A DNA stretch of 64,000 nucleotides from Rs1 sp000416275 (GCA_965243635.1 OZ251574.1:2232001-2296000), one strand, 5' to 3'; numbered from the stretch's first letter, positions 8,723 to 18,791 are shown. Numbers and translations are program-made. Notes: generated by a model not told the origin, from the sequence alone.

Positions 8723-9550
8723 TTATTGCTGTTGTGCAACCGCCACTCGAGTATCCAAATGGTAACGGTCACCGCTACTAAGCATATGTAATTTCATGCC
8801 AATTAAAGTAACCGCCTGACCTTTTCCTGCATTCGCCATAGAGCTGTGACTCAAGTCAGAGGGGTCAATAATAGTCACACTTCCAGAGCCAACCACTTCA
8901 AGTTGATTGTCTGGACCGATGAAAACGGCCGTGTCTTCATCTATGCCAACACCTGAACTAAAAGGGTTGTAAGAGACCGCTGAGAGCAATCGCCCCAACC
9001 GATTTCTTTGGCTGAAATGTTGGTCTAAAATAATTTTATTGATCAGTCCCATACCTGGAGCAAATGTGACTCCGGATTCATTGGGTAGTGAGCCCGTCGG
9101 TCCACCTGCGATCATGTGCTCCGGCATAATCGCGGCACCGGCAGAAGTACCCGCTATATGTACGCCAGCGGCGTTGCAGCGGCGCATTGTTTGGGCGAAA
9201 GCAGTACCGCCTAGAATAGTAGAGAGCCGCAATTGATTACCGCCGGTCATAAAAATACCGGTAGCCTGTTGTAAGGCGATAATATTTGCCGTGAGATTGG
9301 CCTCTGCTCTGCTCTTAATATTCAGGGAGACGACCTCAAAGGCGCCAAGGCTTTGAAATACCTCAATATAGTTAGGGCCTGTTGCATCTAGTTGGGATGC
9401 GGTGGGAATGATCACAATACGGGCTTTGTCGGCACCGCAAAGATCAATAAACTTTTGTAGGATGATCGGGTTTTCTACCCTTTCTTCAGCACCTCCGATC
9501 GGGATAACGAAACCGCGCTGCTCTCCAGTGACAACTTTAGCTGGACACAT
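8723..9550 (-). CDS. cphB: Cyanophycinase (peptidase family S51)
   Basis: 275-residue serine exopeptidase that cuts cyanophycin (multi-L-arginyl-poly-L-aspartate) into beta-Asp-Arg dipeptides. The nucleophile elbow GTSAGAAIM places the catalytic Ser at residue 136, near Ser132 of characterised CphB. TGGNQLRLS (about residues 102-110) and GVGIDEDTAVFI (C-terminal third) are the other S51 landmarks. It has no signal peptide, so it is the intracellular type. The start at 9550 has AGAGG a few bases upstream. It is divergent from the cyanophycin synthetase gene, so synthesis and breakdown of the polymer are encoded together but on opposite strands, with 794 bp between them. Confidence 0.93.
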   Translation of the reverse strand: MCPAKVVTGEQRGFVIPIGGAEERVENPIILQKFIDLCGADKARIVIIPTASQLDATGPNYIEVFQSLGAFEVVSLNIKSRAEANLTANIIALQQATGIFMTGGNQLRLSTILGGTAFAQTMRRCNAAGVHIAGTSAGAAIMPEHMIAGGPTGSLPNESGVTFAPGMGLINKIILDQHFSQRNRLGRLLSAVSYNPFSSGVGIDEDTAVFIGPDNQLEVVGSGSVTIIDPSDLSHSSMANAGKGQAVTLIGMKLHMLSSGDRYHLDTRVAVAQQQ

Positions 9551-9774
9551 ATTTACCTCTGTTAGAAGATTATTCTGTAGACAAGATAAATTTTTTCATA
9601 AGCACAGCTATACTGATAGCTGATGTTACCAATGACCGGTTTTATCATATCCAGAAAATCTGAAAATTGACTTAAGTCGAAGCGTTTAAAATGTCTGATA
9701 AGGGCGCTAAATCTTGCCTGAAAACCCAACCATAGATCGCAAAATCACACTAAAATAGTAGCTAGAGACCTCAG

Positions 9775-9966
9775 CATAACGTTGCGGGCTAAGGTAATAC
9801 AAGGAAAAAACCGGCCAGATAGCGGAGTCAGTGTGCCCCTCACGTTGGGTACAGTGTGCCCTTCTTTATCGGTATTACTGGTGTAAATGCGCATATTGAG
9901 CCGGTTTTTAACGCCGTATTACCGAGCGCAGCTATCATACCCTCTGGGTAAGTTATGTGGGGGCTC
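9775..9966 (+). repeat. Element C in the cphB-cphA intergenic region
   Basis: Begins GAGACCTCAGCATAACGTTG, contains GAGCCGGTTTTTAACGCCGT and ends near TTATGTGGGGGCTC. The flanks AGCTA and AGGCA are only partly alike, so the duplication has decayed. The remaining gap (9551-9774 and 9967-10344) shows no gene I can support; a 101-codon frame at 9887 is a read-through of the repeat. Confidence 0.8.
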
Positions 9967-10344
9967 AGGCAACATCGGCTGCTTGGCGACACTATATAGA
10001 GGATGCACGCTGGTATCCAGCGCTAAATCAATGACGACAAAAATGTTCTGTAATAGCCTTTGTCAGCGCTTGGGGTTGATATTGAATAATGTATCGTGCT
10101 TTTATAAGGCTGATGAAGCTAGCTTAATGCTAGATGAATGCCATTATTTGCCAAGAAAAATAGTGGCTATTCTTATAAATATCAAAGCGTAAATCATCAT
10201 AAGAATAACCCGGCTCCTCAACAGGGAGTAATTGCAAGGGCTTGTAATACCGCATTACTGAACGTAGTAGTAGCTGATGATTCAGTTGATAAAACGGAGT
10301 CAATACGCTGTAGCTCGTCTCACTGACCAAATAAGGATTTTTGT

Positions 10345-13143
10345 ATGCGCATCATTTCTACTAATGTTTATGTAGGCCCTAATGTCTACGCTCATTTTCC
10401 GGTTATTCGCCACGTTATCGATATTTCTGTACTAGAAAATTATCCGTCTATGAGTTTAGGTGAGAATTTTGTTCCGCAATTGATTGAAAAATTGCCAGGA
10501 TTGGCTGAACACGGCTGTTCATATAAAGAGGCAGGGGGCTTTGTGCGCCGATTGCAGGAAGACGGAGGTACTTGGATAGGTCATATTTGGGAGCATGTCG
10601 TTTTAGAGTTGCAGGGCATGGCAGGCTCTGATGTTACCTTTGGTCGCACTCGATCTGCCGGTCAAGTGGGTCACTATAATATGGTATTTCAGTACCATCA
10701 AAAAGATGTCGGACTGGAAGCCGCTATACTTGGTCGAAATTTGTTGATGTCTTTAATTCCACCAGAGCTGGCAAGTCAGTTAGATAGCAAGCTGGCAGAG
10801 GATTTTAATTTCGCAGAGGATTTACATGCCTTCATTCGTTTTGCGCAGCGCAAAGAATTGGGTCCCAGTACCGCTTCCTTAGTCCACGCTGCGGAAAAAC
10901 GAGATATTCCTTGGATACGTTTAAATGAATACAGCCTCATACAATTTGGTCAGGGTAAGTACCAAGAGCGTATTCAGGCGACTATCACCAGTAAGACTAA
11001 TCACATAGCTGTCGAGATGTCCTGTGATAAAGAAGATACCCACGTGATGCTCAATGATTTAGGTTTGCCGGTTCCCCAGCAAAAGATGGTTTATTCTGAG
11101 AGTGATGCAGTGCGAGCAGCTCACCGCATCGGCTTACCGGTGGTGGTGAAACCGTTAAATGCTAATCATGGTCGAGGTGTCTCGATAAATTTGCTAAGCG
11201 AAGAACAAGTCAGAGAAGGTTATCGGCACGCCAAAGAGCACAGTACAAGTCGAGCTATCTTAGTCGAGTCATTTTTAACCGGCCTAGATCATCGAATGTT
11301 AGTGATCAACGGCGAGTTAGTCGCAGTTGCCAAGCGAGTGCCTGGGCATGTGGTTGGCGATGGTTCAAGTACCATCGAAGAATTGGTAGCGGTGGTTAAC
11401 AGTGATCCGCGCCGAGGTATCGGCCATGCAAAAGTATTAACTCGATTGGAGCTAGATCATCAAGCTAAAAGGTTATTAAGTGATGAGGGCTTAAGTGAAA
11501 GCAGTATTCTAGAAAAGGGCAAAATTTTCTACTTGCGCTCCACCGCTAATTTATCCACTGGGGGCACTGCCATCGATCTCACCGATGTTGTCCATCCAGA
11601 TAATAAAAGCATGGCCGAGCGCGCGATCAAGGCGATCGGTTTAGATGTCGGCGGGGTGGACTTTTTAACCGACGACATTAGTCAATCATATAAGGAAATT
11701 GGCGGTGGTATCGTGGAAGTCAATGCCGCACCGGGGTTTAGAATGCATGTTGCACCTAGTGAGGGAGAGCCTAGGGATGTGGCTGGAAAAGTAATCGAGA
11801 TGCTGTTTCCAGAAGGATCTCCCAGTCGTATCCCCATCGCGGCTATCACTGGTACTAACGGTAAAACCACCACCTCGAGAATGCTCGCACATATTTTAAA
11901 AGCTGCCGGCCATATTGTCGGTATGACCTCGACCGATGGCGTTTACATTGATGGGCACTTAAGTGTCAAAGGCGATATGACGGGGCCGGTATCCTGCAAC
12001 ATTGTACTGCGAGATCCCTCGGTCGATATTGCGGTATTAGAAACAGCGCGTGGCGGGATAGTTCGGGCGGGTTTAGGTTATCGGCAAAGTAATGTGTCTG
12101 CAGTATTAAATGTCACTGAGGATCACTTGGGCATGCGCGGCATCGATAACATCGAGCAACTGGCAGAAATTAAACGCATAGTGGTAGAAGTTGCTACCGA
12201 TACCGCTATCTTGAATGCCGATGATCCGCTGTGTTTGAAAATGGCAGACTACACCCAGGCGAAAATTATTTGCTATGTAACGATGAACCCTAAGCACGGT
12301 TTAGTTAGAGAGCATATTCGCGCAGGGGGGCGAGCTGTGGTTCTAGAGGCCGGCATCAATGGCGAGATGATCACCATCTATGACAAAGGCGCTCATATCC
12401 CGCTACTTTGGACTCATTTAATACCGGCCACTTTAGAAGGTAAAGCGACCCACAATGTGCAAAATGCAATGTTTGCATCTGCCTTAGCTTTCAGTTTGGA
12501 TAAATCTTTAGAAGACATCCGCCACGGTTTACGCACCTTTGCCACGACCTTCTTTCAAGCGCCGGGACGGATGAATGTCTACGATGAATACAGCTTCAGA
12601 GTCATACTAGACTACGCTCACAATTCTGATGGCGTGGGTCACATGAGTGACTTGGCGACTAAGTTGGACGTCAAAGGTCAGCGTATTGTAGTGATCGCAG
12701 GCCCCGGTGATCGACGCGATGTAGATTTAGAAAACATCGCTAAAGCAGCCGCTGGCAAGTTTGATTATTATATTTGTAAAGCGGATGACGATCGCAGGGG
12801 GCGTGGTGAAAGCGAAGTGGCAGATATTATTGCCAGGGCCCTGCAAGCGGCGGGGGTGAGTGAGCAGCAGATTAAAATTATTCCCGACGAAGTGCAAGCC
12901 ATTGAACACGCTTTAAAAGTCGCCGTTAAAGATGATCTACTGATTATCTTTGCCGATGCGATTACCAGAAGTTGGAAGCAAATTATTAACTTTGACTCCG
13001 CAGTGGGGGAGGGTAGTGACAGTTCTTACAGTAATATTGTCGAAGCTAGCTTTGATACTTTTGTCTTGGAAGAGGGGATGAGCTTAGCTGAAGACGAGCG
13101 AGGGGTAAGAATAGTGTCAATTGTTGATGAAGAGAACGATTAG
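10345..13143 (+). CDS. cphA: Cyanophycin synthetase
   Basis: 932-residue cytoplasmic enzyme that extends multi-L-arginyl-poly-L-aspartate using ATP. It has an N-terminal CphA-specific domain (to about 200), an ATP-grasp domain that adds Asp (about 220-490; VVVKPLNANHGRGVS and the metal-site stretch GGIVEVNAAPGFRMH) and a Mur-ligase domain that adds Arg (P-loop AITGTNGKTTTSRM near residue 502, later LDYAHNSDGV). The length agrees with the roughly 870-930 of the family. AAGGA at 10333-10337 precedes the ATG. A second Mur-ligase-type gene follows after 187 bp on the same strand and cyanophycinase is divergent, so the set forms a nitrogen/carbon storage locus. Confidence 0.95.
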   Translation: MRIISTNVYVGPNVYAHFPVIRHVIDISVLENYPSMSLGENFVPQLIEKLPGLAEHGCSYKEAGGFVRRLQEDGGTWIGHIWEHVVLELQGMAGSDVTFGRTRSAGQVGHYNMVFQYHQKDVGLEAAILGRNLLMSLIPPELASQLDSKLAEDFNFAEDLHAFIRFAQRKELGPSTASLVHAAEKRDIPWIRLNEYSLIQFGQGKYQERIQATITSKTNHIAVEMSCDKEDTHVMLNDLGLPVPQQKMVYSESDAVRAAHRIGLPVVVKPLNANHGRGVSINLLSEEQVREGYRHAKEHSTSRAILVESFLTGLDHRMLVINGELVAVAKRVPGHVVGDGSSTIEELVAVVNSDPRRGIGHAKVLTRLELDHQAKRLLSDEGLSESSILEKGKIFYLRSTANLSTGGTAIDLTDVVHPDNKSMAERAIKAIGLDVGGVDFLTDDISQSYKEIGGGIVEVNAAPGFRMHVAPSEGEPRDVAGKVIEMLFPEGSPSRIPIAAITGTNGKTTTSRMLAHILKAAGHIVGMTSTDGVYIDGHLSVKGDMTGPVSCNIVLRDPSVDIAVLETARGGIVRAGLGYRQSNVSAVLNVTEDHLGMRGIDNIEQLAEIKRIVVEVATDTAILNADDPLCLKMADYTQAKIICYVTMNPKHGLVREHIRAGGRAVVLEAGINGEMITIYDKGAHIPLLWTHLIPATLEGKATHNVQNAMFASALAFSLDKSLEDIRHGLRTFATTFFQAPGRMNVYDEYSFRVILDYAHNSDGVGHMSDLATKLDVKGQRIVVIAGPGDRRDVDLENIAKAAAGKFDYYICKADDDRRGRGESEVADIIARALQAAGVSEQQIKIIPDEVQAIEHALKVAVKDDLLIIFADAITRSWKQIINFDSAVGEGSDSSYSNIVEASFDTFVLEEGMSLAEDERGVRIVSIVDEEND

Positions 13144-13330
13144 TCGCCTAAAGTAGCCTTATTAACGGCAACACTGAAGAGCAGTTAGAGGCTCAGAGAC
13201 GTAAATTGAGTCTCTAATTCCAACTTTTAAATTCTAACTTAGCAGTGGGCCTTAACATACAGAGAGCGGCATTGAGCAAAACAGCTGAATGCTCTGCATG
13301 TAAGTGCTTTCTTAGCAGTGGGAAGTATTG

Positions 13331-15070
13331 ATGAATGACAGACAATTAGAGCTGATTGACAGTCGTCGGCTGACCGGTAAAAATTTATTATGGGACTTGC
13401 CTTCCGCGATACTCGATATTCAAGTATCGGGTTATGATAAAAACTTAATCATCGCTAAATGGCAAAATTATGTCCGAAAATTACAACAAGCGGTAGGCTG
13501 GGAAGAGCAGGCATCAATCAGCCGAGTATTTGATACCGGCATTAATTTAGCGATAAGCGCCCCGCTAGATGCACTGTATGCGGCAGTCAAGTTAAATGAA
13601 GCAGCTTGGATGCTGACAAAAAATTCACTGCAGCGGGAATTAGCTGTTGAGGACCCTTTAGACATTGATTTCGATACGGTGGTTACGACAATCAAACGAG
13701 CAATTGCCGATGAAGCCAATCCGGCTTTAATCTCTTTAGTGACCGCCGCGGAATTACAAAAATCTCCCTATCTCTGGGATGACGACGAGTTTTCACTCGG
13801 TTTTGGGCCAACCGCCCAAACTTGGCCGATTGATCAGTTACCGAATGTAAAAGACCTCAACTGGTCAAAATACCAAAAAGTGCCGGTGATTTATGTCACT
13901 GGCACCAATGGGAAATCTACCACGGTGCGCATTCTGTCGCAAATATTTAAGCAGGCGGGTAAAAGTTGTGGTGTGACCTCGACAGATTTTATTCGAGTTG
14001 GAGATAGAATTATTGATAGCGGTGATTATTCCGGGCCCGGTGGAGCGCGGATGCTACTGCGAGAAAATGCTGTAGAAATTGCCGTCTTAGAAGTCGCTAG
14101 AGGTGGCTTGTTACGCCGAGGTTTACCGCTTGCCAATGTCGATGGCGCCATCATAACCAACCTAGCAGAAGATCATTTAGGGCAATATGGTATCAATGAT
14201 ATTGCGGCGCTAACGCACACTAAATTCATAGTGGCTAAAGGATTGGCGGCGGGTGTCCCGTTAGTGCTAAATGCAGATGATGCAGAAATAGTTAAGTATC
14301 AAAAAGCCAATGCTGCGCAACTGACGGATAATATCTGCTGGTTTTCACTGACTCGACAACACCCGTTGCTCAAAGAGCAGCGACAGTTAAATAAGAGCAT
14401 GTGTTTTAGTGACAACGGCTATTTGTATTATGAATATACTGATGCCGCGGGCTCAGTACAGATCGATAAAATCGTTGCAATCATCAAGATACCTATGACG
14501 TTGCAAGGTGCAGCTCAGCATAATGTGCAAAATGCCCTGGCTGCCATTGCCTTGACCAAGTGTTTAGGAGTAGCTAGTCAGCATATTGCGATTGCCTTGC
14601 AACAATTTAAAAGCGATGGGCAAGACAACCCCGGTCGAGGTAATTTTTACTGGCTTAACGGAGCGACAGTGATTGTCGATTTTGCGCATAATGTACATAG
14701 CATGCAGGCGATGGCAGACACTTTAAATGCCTTGCCCGCTAGTAAAAAATGGTTGCTGCTAGGTCATGCTGGGGATCGCTCAGATGCAGAAATAACCGCG
14801 CTAACCCAATGCATTATGCAGATTCAGCCCGATCATCTAGTGATCACAGAAAACCCAGAGCACTTGAGAGGGCGGGCGCTACAAGAGATACCGACACTCA
14901 TCAGTAACGCCGCTATAAAGTGTGGTATGCACAGTGCGCAGATTGAATATTCAGCAACTCCTAGCAGTGGCGTGCAAATGATTGTTAGCAGCATCGAGGC
15001 CGGTGACTTAGTCTTTTTAATGGTATTGAGTGAGCGAGATAAAATTGTCAATATTTTAAAACGCGACTAA
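13331..15070 (+). CDS. CphA-like Mur ligase without ATP-grasp domain (CphA' type)
   Basis: 579 residues related to the C-terminal half of cyanophycin synthetase. The P-loop YVTGTNGKSTTVRIL lies near residue 189, followed by LEVARGGLLRRGLPL, NLAEDHLGQYGI, QHNVQNALAAIALTK and VDFAHNVHSMQ, the same series as in CphA. The first 180 residues match neither the ATP-grasp domain nor the CphA N-domain in any way I can see. An Arg-adding or dipeptide-handling partner of CphA is plausible, as paired cphA/cphA' genes occur in other proteobacteria. The start is ATG 13331, 6 nt after GGGAAG; the preceding TTG is less likely. The next 538 bp hold only a repeat remnant. Confidence 0.85.
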   Translation: MNDRQLELIDSRRLTGKNLLWDLPSAILDIQVSGYDKNLIIAKWQNYVRKLQQAVGWEEQASISRVFDTGINLAISAPLDALYAAVKLNEAAWMLTKNSLQRELAVEDPLDIDFDTVVTTIKRAIADEANPALISLVTAAELQKSPYLWDDDEFSLGFGPTAQTWPIDQLPNVKDLNWSKYQKVPVIYVTGTNGKSTTVRILSQIFKQAGKSCGVTSTDFIRVGDRIIDSGDYSGPGGARMLLRENAVEIAVLEVARGGLLRRGLPLANVDGAIITNLAEDHLGQYGINDIAALTHTKFIVAKGLAAGVPLVLNADDAEIVKYQKANAAQLTDNICWFSLTRQHPLLKEQRQLNKSMCFSDNGYLYYEYTDAAGSVQIDKIVAIIKIPMTLQGAAQHNVQNALAAIALTKCLGVASQHIAIALQQFKSDGQDNPGRGNFYWLNGATVIVDFAHNVHSMQAMADTLNALPASKKWLLLGHAGDRSDAEITALTQCIMQIQPDHLVITENPEHLRGRALQEIPTLISNAAIKCGMHSAQIEYSATPSSGVQMIVSSIEAGDLVFLMVLSERDKIVNILKRD

Positions 15071-15148
15071 GTTAGAAATACTAGTAAGGCAGATGGCTTT
15101 CGAGGCTTAATCTAGAAAAGCGAAGTTCAGGCCTGTCGGTATGTAAAA

Positions 15149-15206
15149 CCTCAATCCGTGGCTTGCAGCTAGAGATTGCGAGTAAGATGTTGGTTTTAGA
15201 TCAGGA
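15149..15206 (-). repeat. Element A terminal remnant in a 538-bp gap
   Basis: CCTCAATCCGTGGCTTGCAG followed by AGTAAGATGTTGGTTTTA matches one end of A with several changes; the rest is lost. Nothing else recognisable lies in 15071-15608. Confidence 0.5.
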
Positions 15207-15608
15207 GGCTCCAAATAGCTCCAAAATTTTTGGCTGAGCTGTAGTGGCTGAATTACTGTGGCTGAGCAACTAATGGTGCGGCTGTGCTATGCTGATCCCC
15301 TTAATCAGCGGCTATCGATTCTGAAAGCAAGGCTTTAAAACTTTTGCAGATGTCGCTAAGTCGTTATGCTAAATAAAGAACTTATCTGATTGCGGTGTTG
15401 AAATCATATATTTCAGTGAGCTTAAATTGAAAACAATCCAAATTGAGCACTACTGCATTTTGTAGTTCGGCGAGGAGTGCCCAGCGCTAATCACCGTCAT
15501 CGATGTTTATTGGCTCGCCCTTCAGCAGCTTCTGTGTATAGTGCGCCACAGATTATCAGGCTTTATAAAAAGCAATTTCACTCGCAGGTAGATGAAGGTT
15601 AGTTTGCA

Positions 15609-16232
15609 ATGTTTGAACAGCTAGTTACTCAATTAATATATATATTTTCTGTCTCTGGAGTTATTGTTTTTTCAATATCTGGCGCTCTATATGCCGCAAA
15701 AAGGGGCATGGATATATTAGGCTTTATCCTGATGGGGGCGGTCACCGGGGTAGGTGGCGGCACACTGCGAGATTTACTGTTAGATATTCCGGTCTTTTGG
15801 GTGCAGGAGCCACTGACCATCTATTTGTGCATCGGCTCTTCAGCCTTTACCTATTTTGCGATCAAGTTATTTTTGAAAAGAGATTTTTGGATTGTATGGA
15901 TGGATGCGGTCGGGCTGTCAATTTTTGCGGTGATGGGTACCCAAGTCGCTTTAAATAACTATACGCCGATGGTTGTGGCTGTGGTCATGGGGGTTATGTC
16001 GGCCACTTTTGGTGGGATTATGCGCGACGTACTCTGTGCAAAAACCTTGATGCTAATGAAGCCGGAAATGTACATCAGCTGCGCGCTGTTTTCATCGATG
16101 GTGTATGTCGGCTTGTATATGTTAGAAGTACCCGAGTTATTCATTGTGATTGCCGCCTTTACCGCGGGCTTTGGTTTAAGGGCGGCGGCCATTTTATTTA
16201 AATTGACCTTGCCGCAGTTCTCCTCTCGATAG
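15609..16232 (+). CDS. Trimeric intracellular cation (TRIC) channel family, YicG/UPF0126-like
   Basis: 207-residue, seven-helix inner-membrane protein made of two related three-helix repeats. Each repeat carries the glycine signature of the family: MGAVTGVGGGTLRDLLLDIP in the first half and MGVMSATFGGIMRDVLCAKT in the second. Bacterial TRIC homologues conduct monovalent cations; the physiological role of YicG-type members is unclear. The start follows GAAGGTTAGTTTGCA. It is monocistronic between repeat-bearing gaps. Confidence 0.92.
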   Translation: MFEQLVTQLIYIFSVSGVIVFSISGALYAAKRGMDILGFILMGAVTGVGGGTLRDLLLDIPVFWVQEPLTIYLCIGSSAFTYFAIKLFLKRDFWIVWMDAVGLSIFAVMGTQVALNNYTPMVVAVVMGVMSATFGGIMRDVLCAKTLMLMKPEMYISCALFSSMVYVGLYMLEVPELFIVIAAFTAGFGLRAAAILFKLTLPQFSSR

Positions 16233-16437
16233 CCCAGCAATTTTCCATGCTCTTTTTGCTATAGAAACGTCGATACAAAATTGTTGACGAAATAGACTGC
16301 AGATGTAGCATTTAGGAATTTTATTTGCCATCGGCTAAACTTTATTGTCACAGACTATGATTTGTTTGCATCTAGATGAGTTATTTGGCTTTGGAGTCAG
16401 ATATAATAGTTGTTTATTCTTTGGATAGTTGTGAAAA

Positions 16438-16968
16438 ATGAGTGATGAAATAAAGTACAAGAATAATCCTCTTAATGGGGTTAGTCTAAAGAAGTTGATA
16501 ACTGAATTATCGACTCATTATGGTTTTGATATATTGTTTGCCTATTTAAATATTAACTGTTTTAAAAGTAATCCAAGTATTGATTCCAGTGTCAAATTTC
16601 TGAAAAAGACCGAGTGGGCGCGTGAAAAAGTGGAAACTTTTTATATGTACCAGTTTAAAAGTTATCCTAGGGTCAGTTCCGCGCAGTTTAAACTTCCCCC
16701 TCGAGACAGAATTGTTCCCGACGACCAAGTTGCAGGTGAACCCGCTGAACTAACCCTTGAAGATGCCGAAATACTACGTGAAAAGCGCGTCGAAAAAGCT
16801 GCTGAATACAATCGTGGCGGTGGTCGAGGGGGTAATTACTCACAGCGTAAAACTGGCGGATTTAAGAAAAAAACCAATTATAGTGACGCTAAGCCAACGC
16901 GTTCAACTACTCAAGAGAGTACCTATAACGAGCAAGATGACGATCCTTGGGCACACTGGAAAAAATAA
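16438..16968 (+). CDS. VF530-family DNA-binding protein with Gly/Arg-rich tail
   Basis: 176 residues. Residues 8-75 match the VF530 fold (formerly DUF2132): NPLNGVSLKKLITELSTHYG, then CFKSNPSIDSSVKFLKKTEW and AREKVETFYMYQF. The family structure is known and DNA binding has been proposed. Unlike the usual protein of about 75-90 residues, this one continues with a charged low-complexity tail containing GGGRGGNYSQRKTGGFKKK and an acidic end, DDDPWAHWKK. Such RG/K-rich tails often add nucleic-acid affinity, which is an inference here. It lies 230 bp before an RNA helicase on the same strand. Confidence 0.85.
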   Translation: MSDEIKYKNNPLNGVSLKKLITELSTHYGFDILFAYLNINCFKSNPSIDSSVKFLKKTEWAREKVETFYMYQFKSYPRVSSAQFKLPPRDRIVPDDQVAGEPAELTLEDAEILREKRVEKAAEYNRGGGRGGNYSQRKTGGFKKKTNYSDAKPTRSTTQESTYNEQDDDPWAHWKK

Positions 16969-17198
16969 TCTTAGTCCCTTTGTTAACTTTGCGGGTGTCT
17001 CGCTAGCTCTATATACTCACTATTAGTGGTGATTGGGAATGAGCAAGCGGTTACCTCTAGTCTATCGAGTAATTAGCTGTTACTCGCAACGGCCCCATTT
17101 CTGAATGAAAGCAAGCTAGCTTGCTGCATCTGTGCCGAAATTAGTATCAGTGATATAATTTCGGCTATTCTTTTTAATAATTATTTATCTGAGTCTCT

Positions 17199-18404
17199 AT
17201 GTCATTTTCAAATCTTGGGTTGTGTGATCCTATTTTACGAGCTATTGAAGAACAAGGTTATAGCGCACCTACACCGATACAAAAACAAGCTATTCCGATC
17301 ATTCTTTCCGGAAAAGATTTAATTGCGACCGCGCCCACTGGCACCGGCAAAACCGCCGCTTTCGTCTGGCCAATACTAGCGCTGTTTAATCGAGACCGTA
17401 AGCTTCGCGGCAAGCGCATTCGGGCGCTTATTATGACGCCTACCCGCGAGCTAGCAGTGCAGATCGAGGCTAACATTGCGAGATACAGTCAGCATTTAAA
17501 TCTAAGCTCTATGGCGGTGTACGGCGGGGTTGATTCAGAACCACAAAAGCAGCGCTTAATTGCAGGCATTGATATCTTGGTGGCCACCCCTGGAAGATTG
17601 TTAGATTTGGCGCATCAGCGCGCCTTACATTTTGATGAGCTAGAAATACTGGTATTAGACGAAGCTGACAGAATGGTTGATATGGGCTTTATCGGTGATA
17701 TCGAAAAAATTATTCAACGGCTGCCAGAAATTCGGCAAAATTTATTATTTTCGGCGACCATTAACGACGAGGTGCGGGCGCTGGCGGATGGCTTTGCGGT
17801 GAGTAGCATCGGTGATACTACTATTGAAGTATCTAGCGCCGCATCAACTAAGTCAGAGGCACCGATTAAACAATGGTTAATTACTGTAGACAAAGATACT
17901 AAATCGGCATTATTAAGTCACTTGATTCAGCACCAGCAGTGGGATCAGGCACTGATTTTTATCGAGAAGAAACACGGCGCGGCAAAACTGGTGAGCCAAT
18001 TGGCAAAACGCGGTATTCAAGCGGAGGCTATTCACGGTGATAGAAGTCAGGCTATGCGTGAGAAAATCTTGGCTGACTTTAAATCTGGCACACTGAAATA
18101 TTTAGTAGCAACGGGGGTCGCGGCCCGCGGTATTGATATAGGAAAGCTCAGTCGAGTGGTCAATTACGACTTGCCTTTCAAGCCGGAAGAGTACATTCAT
18201 CGCATTGGTCGAACAGGGCGCGCCGGTCAGGTGGGCGAAGCTATTTCATTGGTCGCCATGGGTGATTTTAAAAACCTATGCGCCATTGAAAGTCGCTTAG
18301 AGCACACGATTGAGCGCCGAGAAATTGCTGGTTTTGCGGTCAGAAAAGTCGTACCTATTTCAATTTTGAACTATGTTCGAAAACATAAGCCCGTCACTCG
18401 ATAG
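17199..18404 (+). CDS. DEAD-box ATP-dependent RNA helicase, RhlE-like
   Basis: 401-residue two-domain helicase core. Motifs in order: Q motif GYSAPTPIQKQAIP, I APTGTGKTAA, Ia PTRELAVQ, Ib TPGRLLD, II LDEADRMVDMGF, III SAT, IV/V LIFIEKKHG and VATGVAARGIDIG, VI HRIGRTGRAG. It has no long C-terminal RNA-binding extension, as in the short RhlE class that acts in ribosome assembly or mRNA remodelling. The exact subfamily (RhlE, SrmB or DeaD) cannot be fixed from motifs alone; F-x(17)-Q-motif spacing and length favour RhlE. It stands alone. Confidence 0.92.
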   Translation: MSFSNLGLCDPILRAIEEQGYSAPTPIQKQAIPIILSGKDLIATAPTGTGKTAAFVWPILALFNRDRKLRGKRIRALIMTPTRELAVQIEANIARYSQHLNLSSMAVYGGVDSEPQKQRLIAGIDILVATPGRLLDLAHQRALHFDELEILVLDEADRMVDMGFIGDIEKIIQRLPEIRQNLLFSATINDEVRALADGFAVSSIGDTTIEVSSAASTKSEAPIKQWLITVDKDTKSALLSHLIQHQQWDQALIFIEKKHGAAKLVSQLAKRGIQAEAIHGDRSQAMREKILADFKSGTLKYLVATGVAARGIDIGKLSRVVNYDLPFKPEEYIHRIGRTGRAGQVGEAISLVAMGDFKNLCAIESRLEHTIERREIAGFAVRKVVPISILNYVRKHKPVTR

Positions 18405-18602
18405 CCTGATAGCTTACTAGTACTTGCAGCTAAAGAGAGTACTAGTTTGCCTCTAGGTCATTACGATTTACGGCTAACCAAGAGTGACCGAGTATTAAGC
18501 AGAGCTTCGTATGCCCGATAGGTGCTTGCTTAGTCCTAGCAATTAGCAGTGCTAAGGTTTCCTGTCACTGACTTTTGTTGATAGTGAAACCTATGCTTTC
18601 AT

Positions 18603-18649
18603 GAGACCTTTGCATAACGTTGCGAGCGCAGTAGTTATGCAGAGGTCTC
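18603..18649. repeat. Minimal element C (47 bp) with target duplication TTCAT
   Basis: Only the two ends remain: GAGACCTTTGCATAACGTTG joined by GCGAGCGCAGTA to GTTATGCAGAGGTCTC. TTCAT flanks it exactly (18598-18602 and 18650-18654). The rest of 18405-18791 holds nothing I recognise. Confidence 0.85.
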
Positions 18650-18791
18650 TTCATAGTATTTGATGAAATATCAAGCAATCGGAAGCAAGCCTGGCTCCGC
18701 AGGTAGGTCGAGCAATTTACTGTGAGAGAGCTTTCTTCATCTAAAAGCTACTTTTCTCGCAGCGATCGCTCGATCGCGCCAGCGATAAAAC

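Noticed and set aside
10200..10344. Possible further element C copy just upstream of cphA
   Set aside because: Only scattered similarity (AATACCGCATTACTGAACG, GGAGTCAATACGCTG). Too weak to call.
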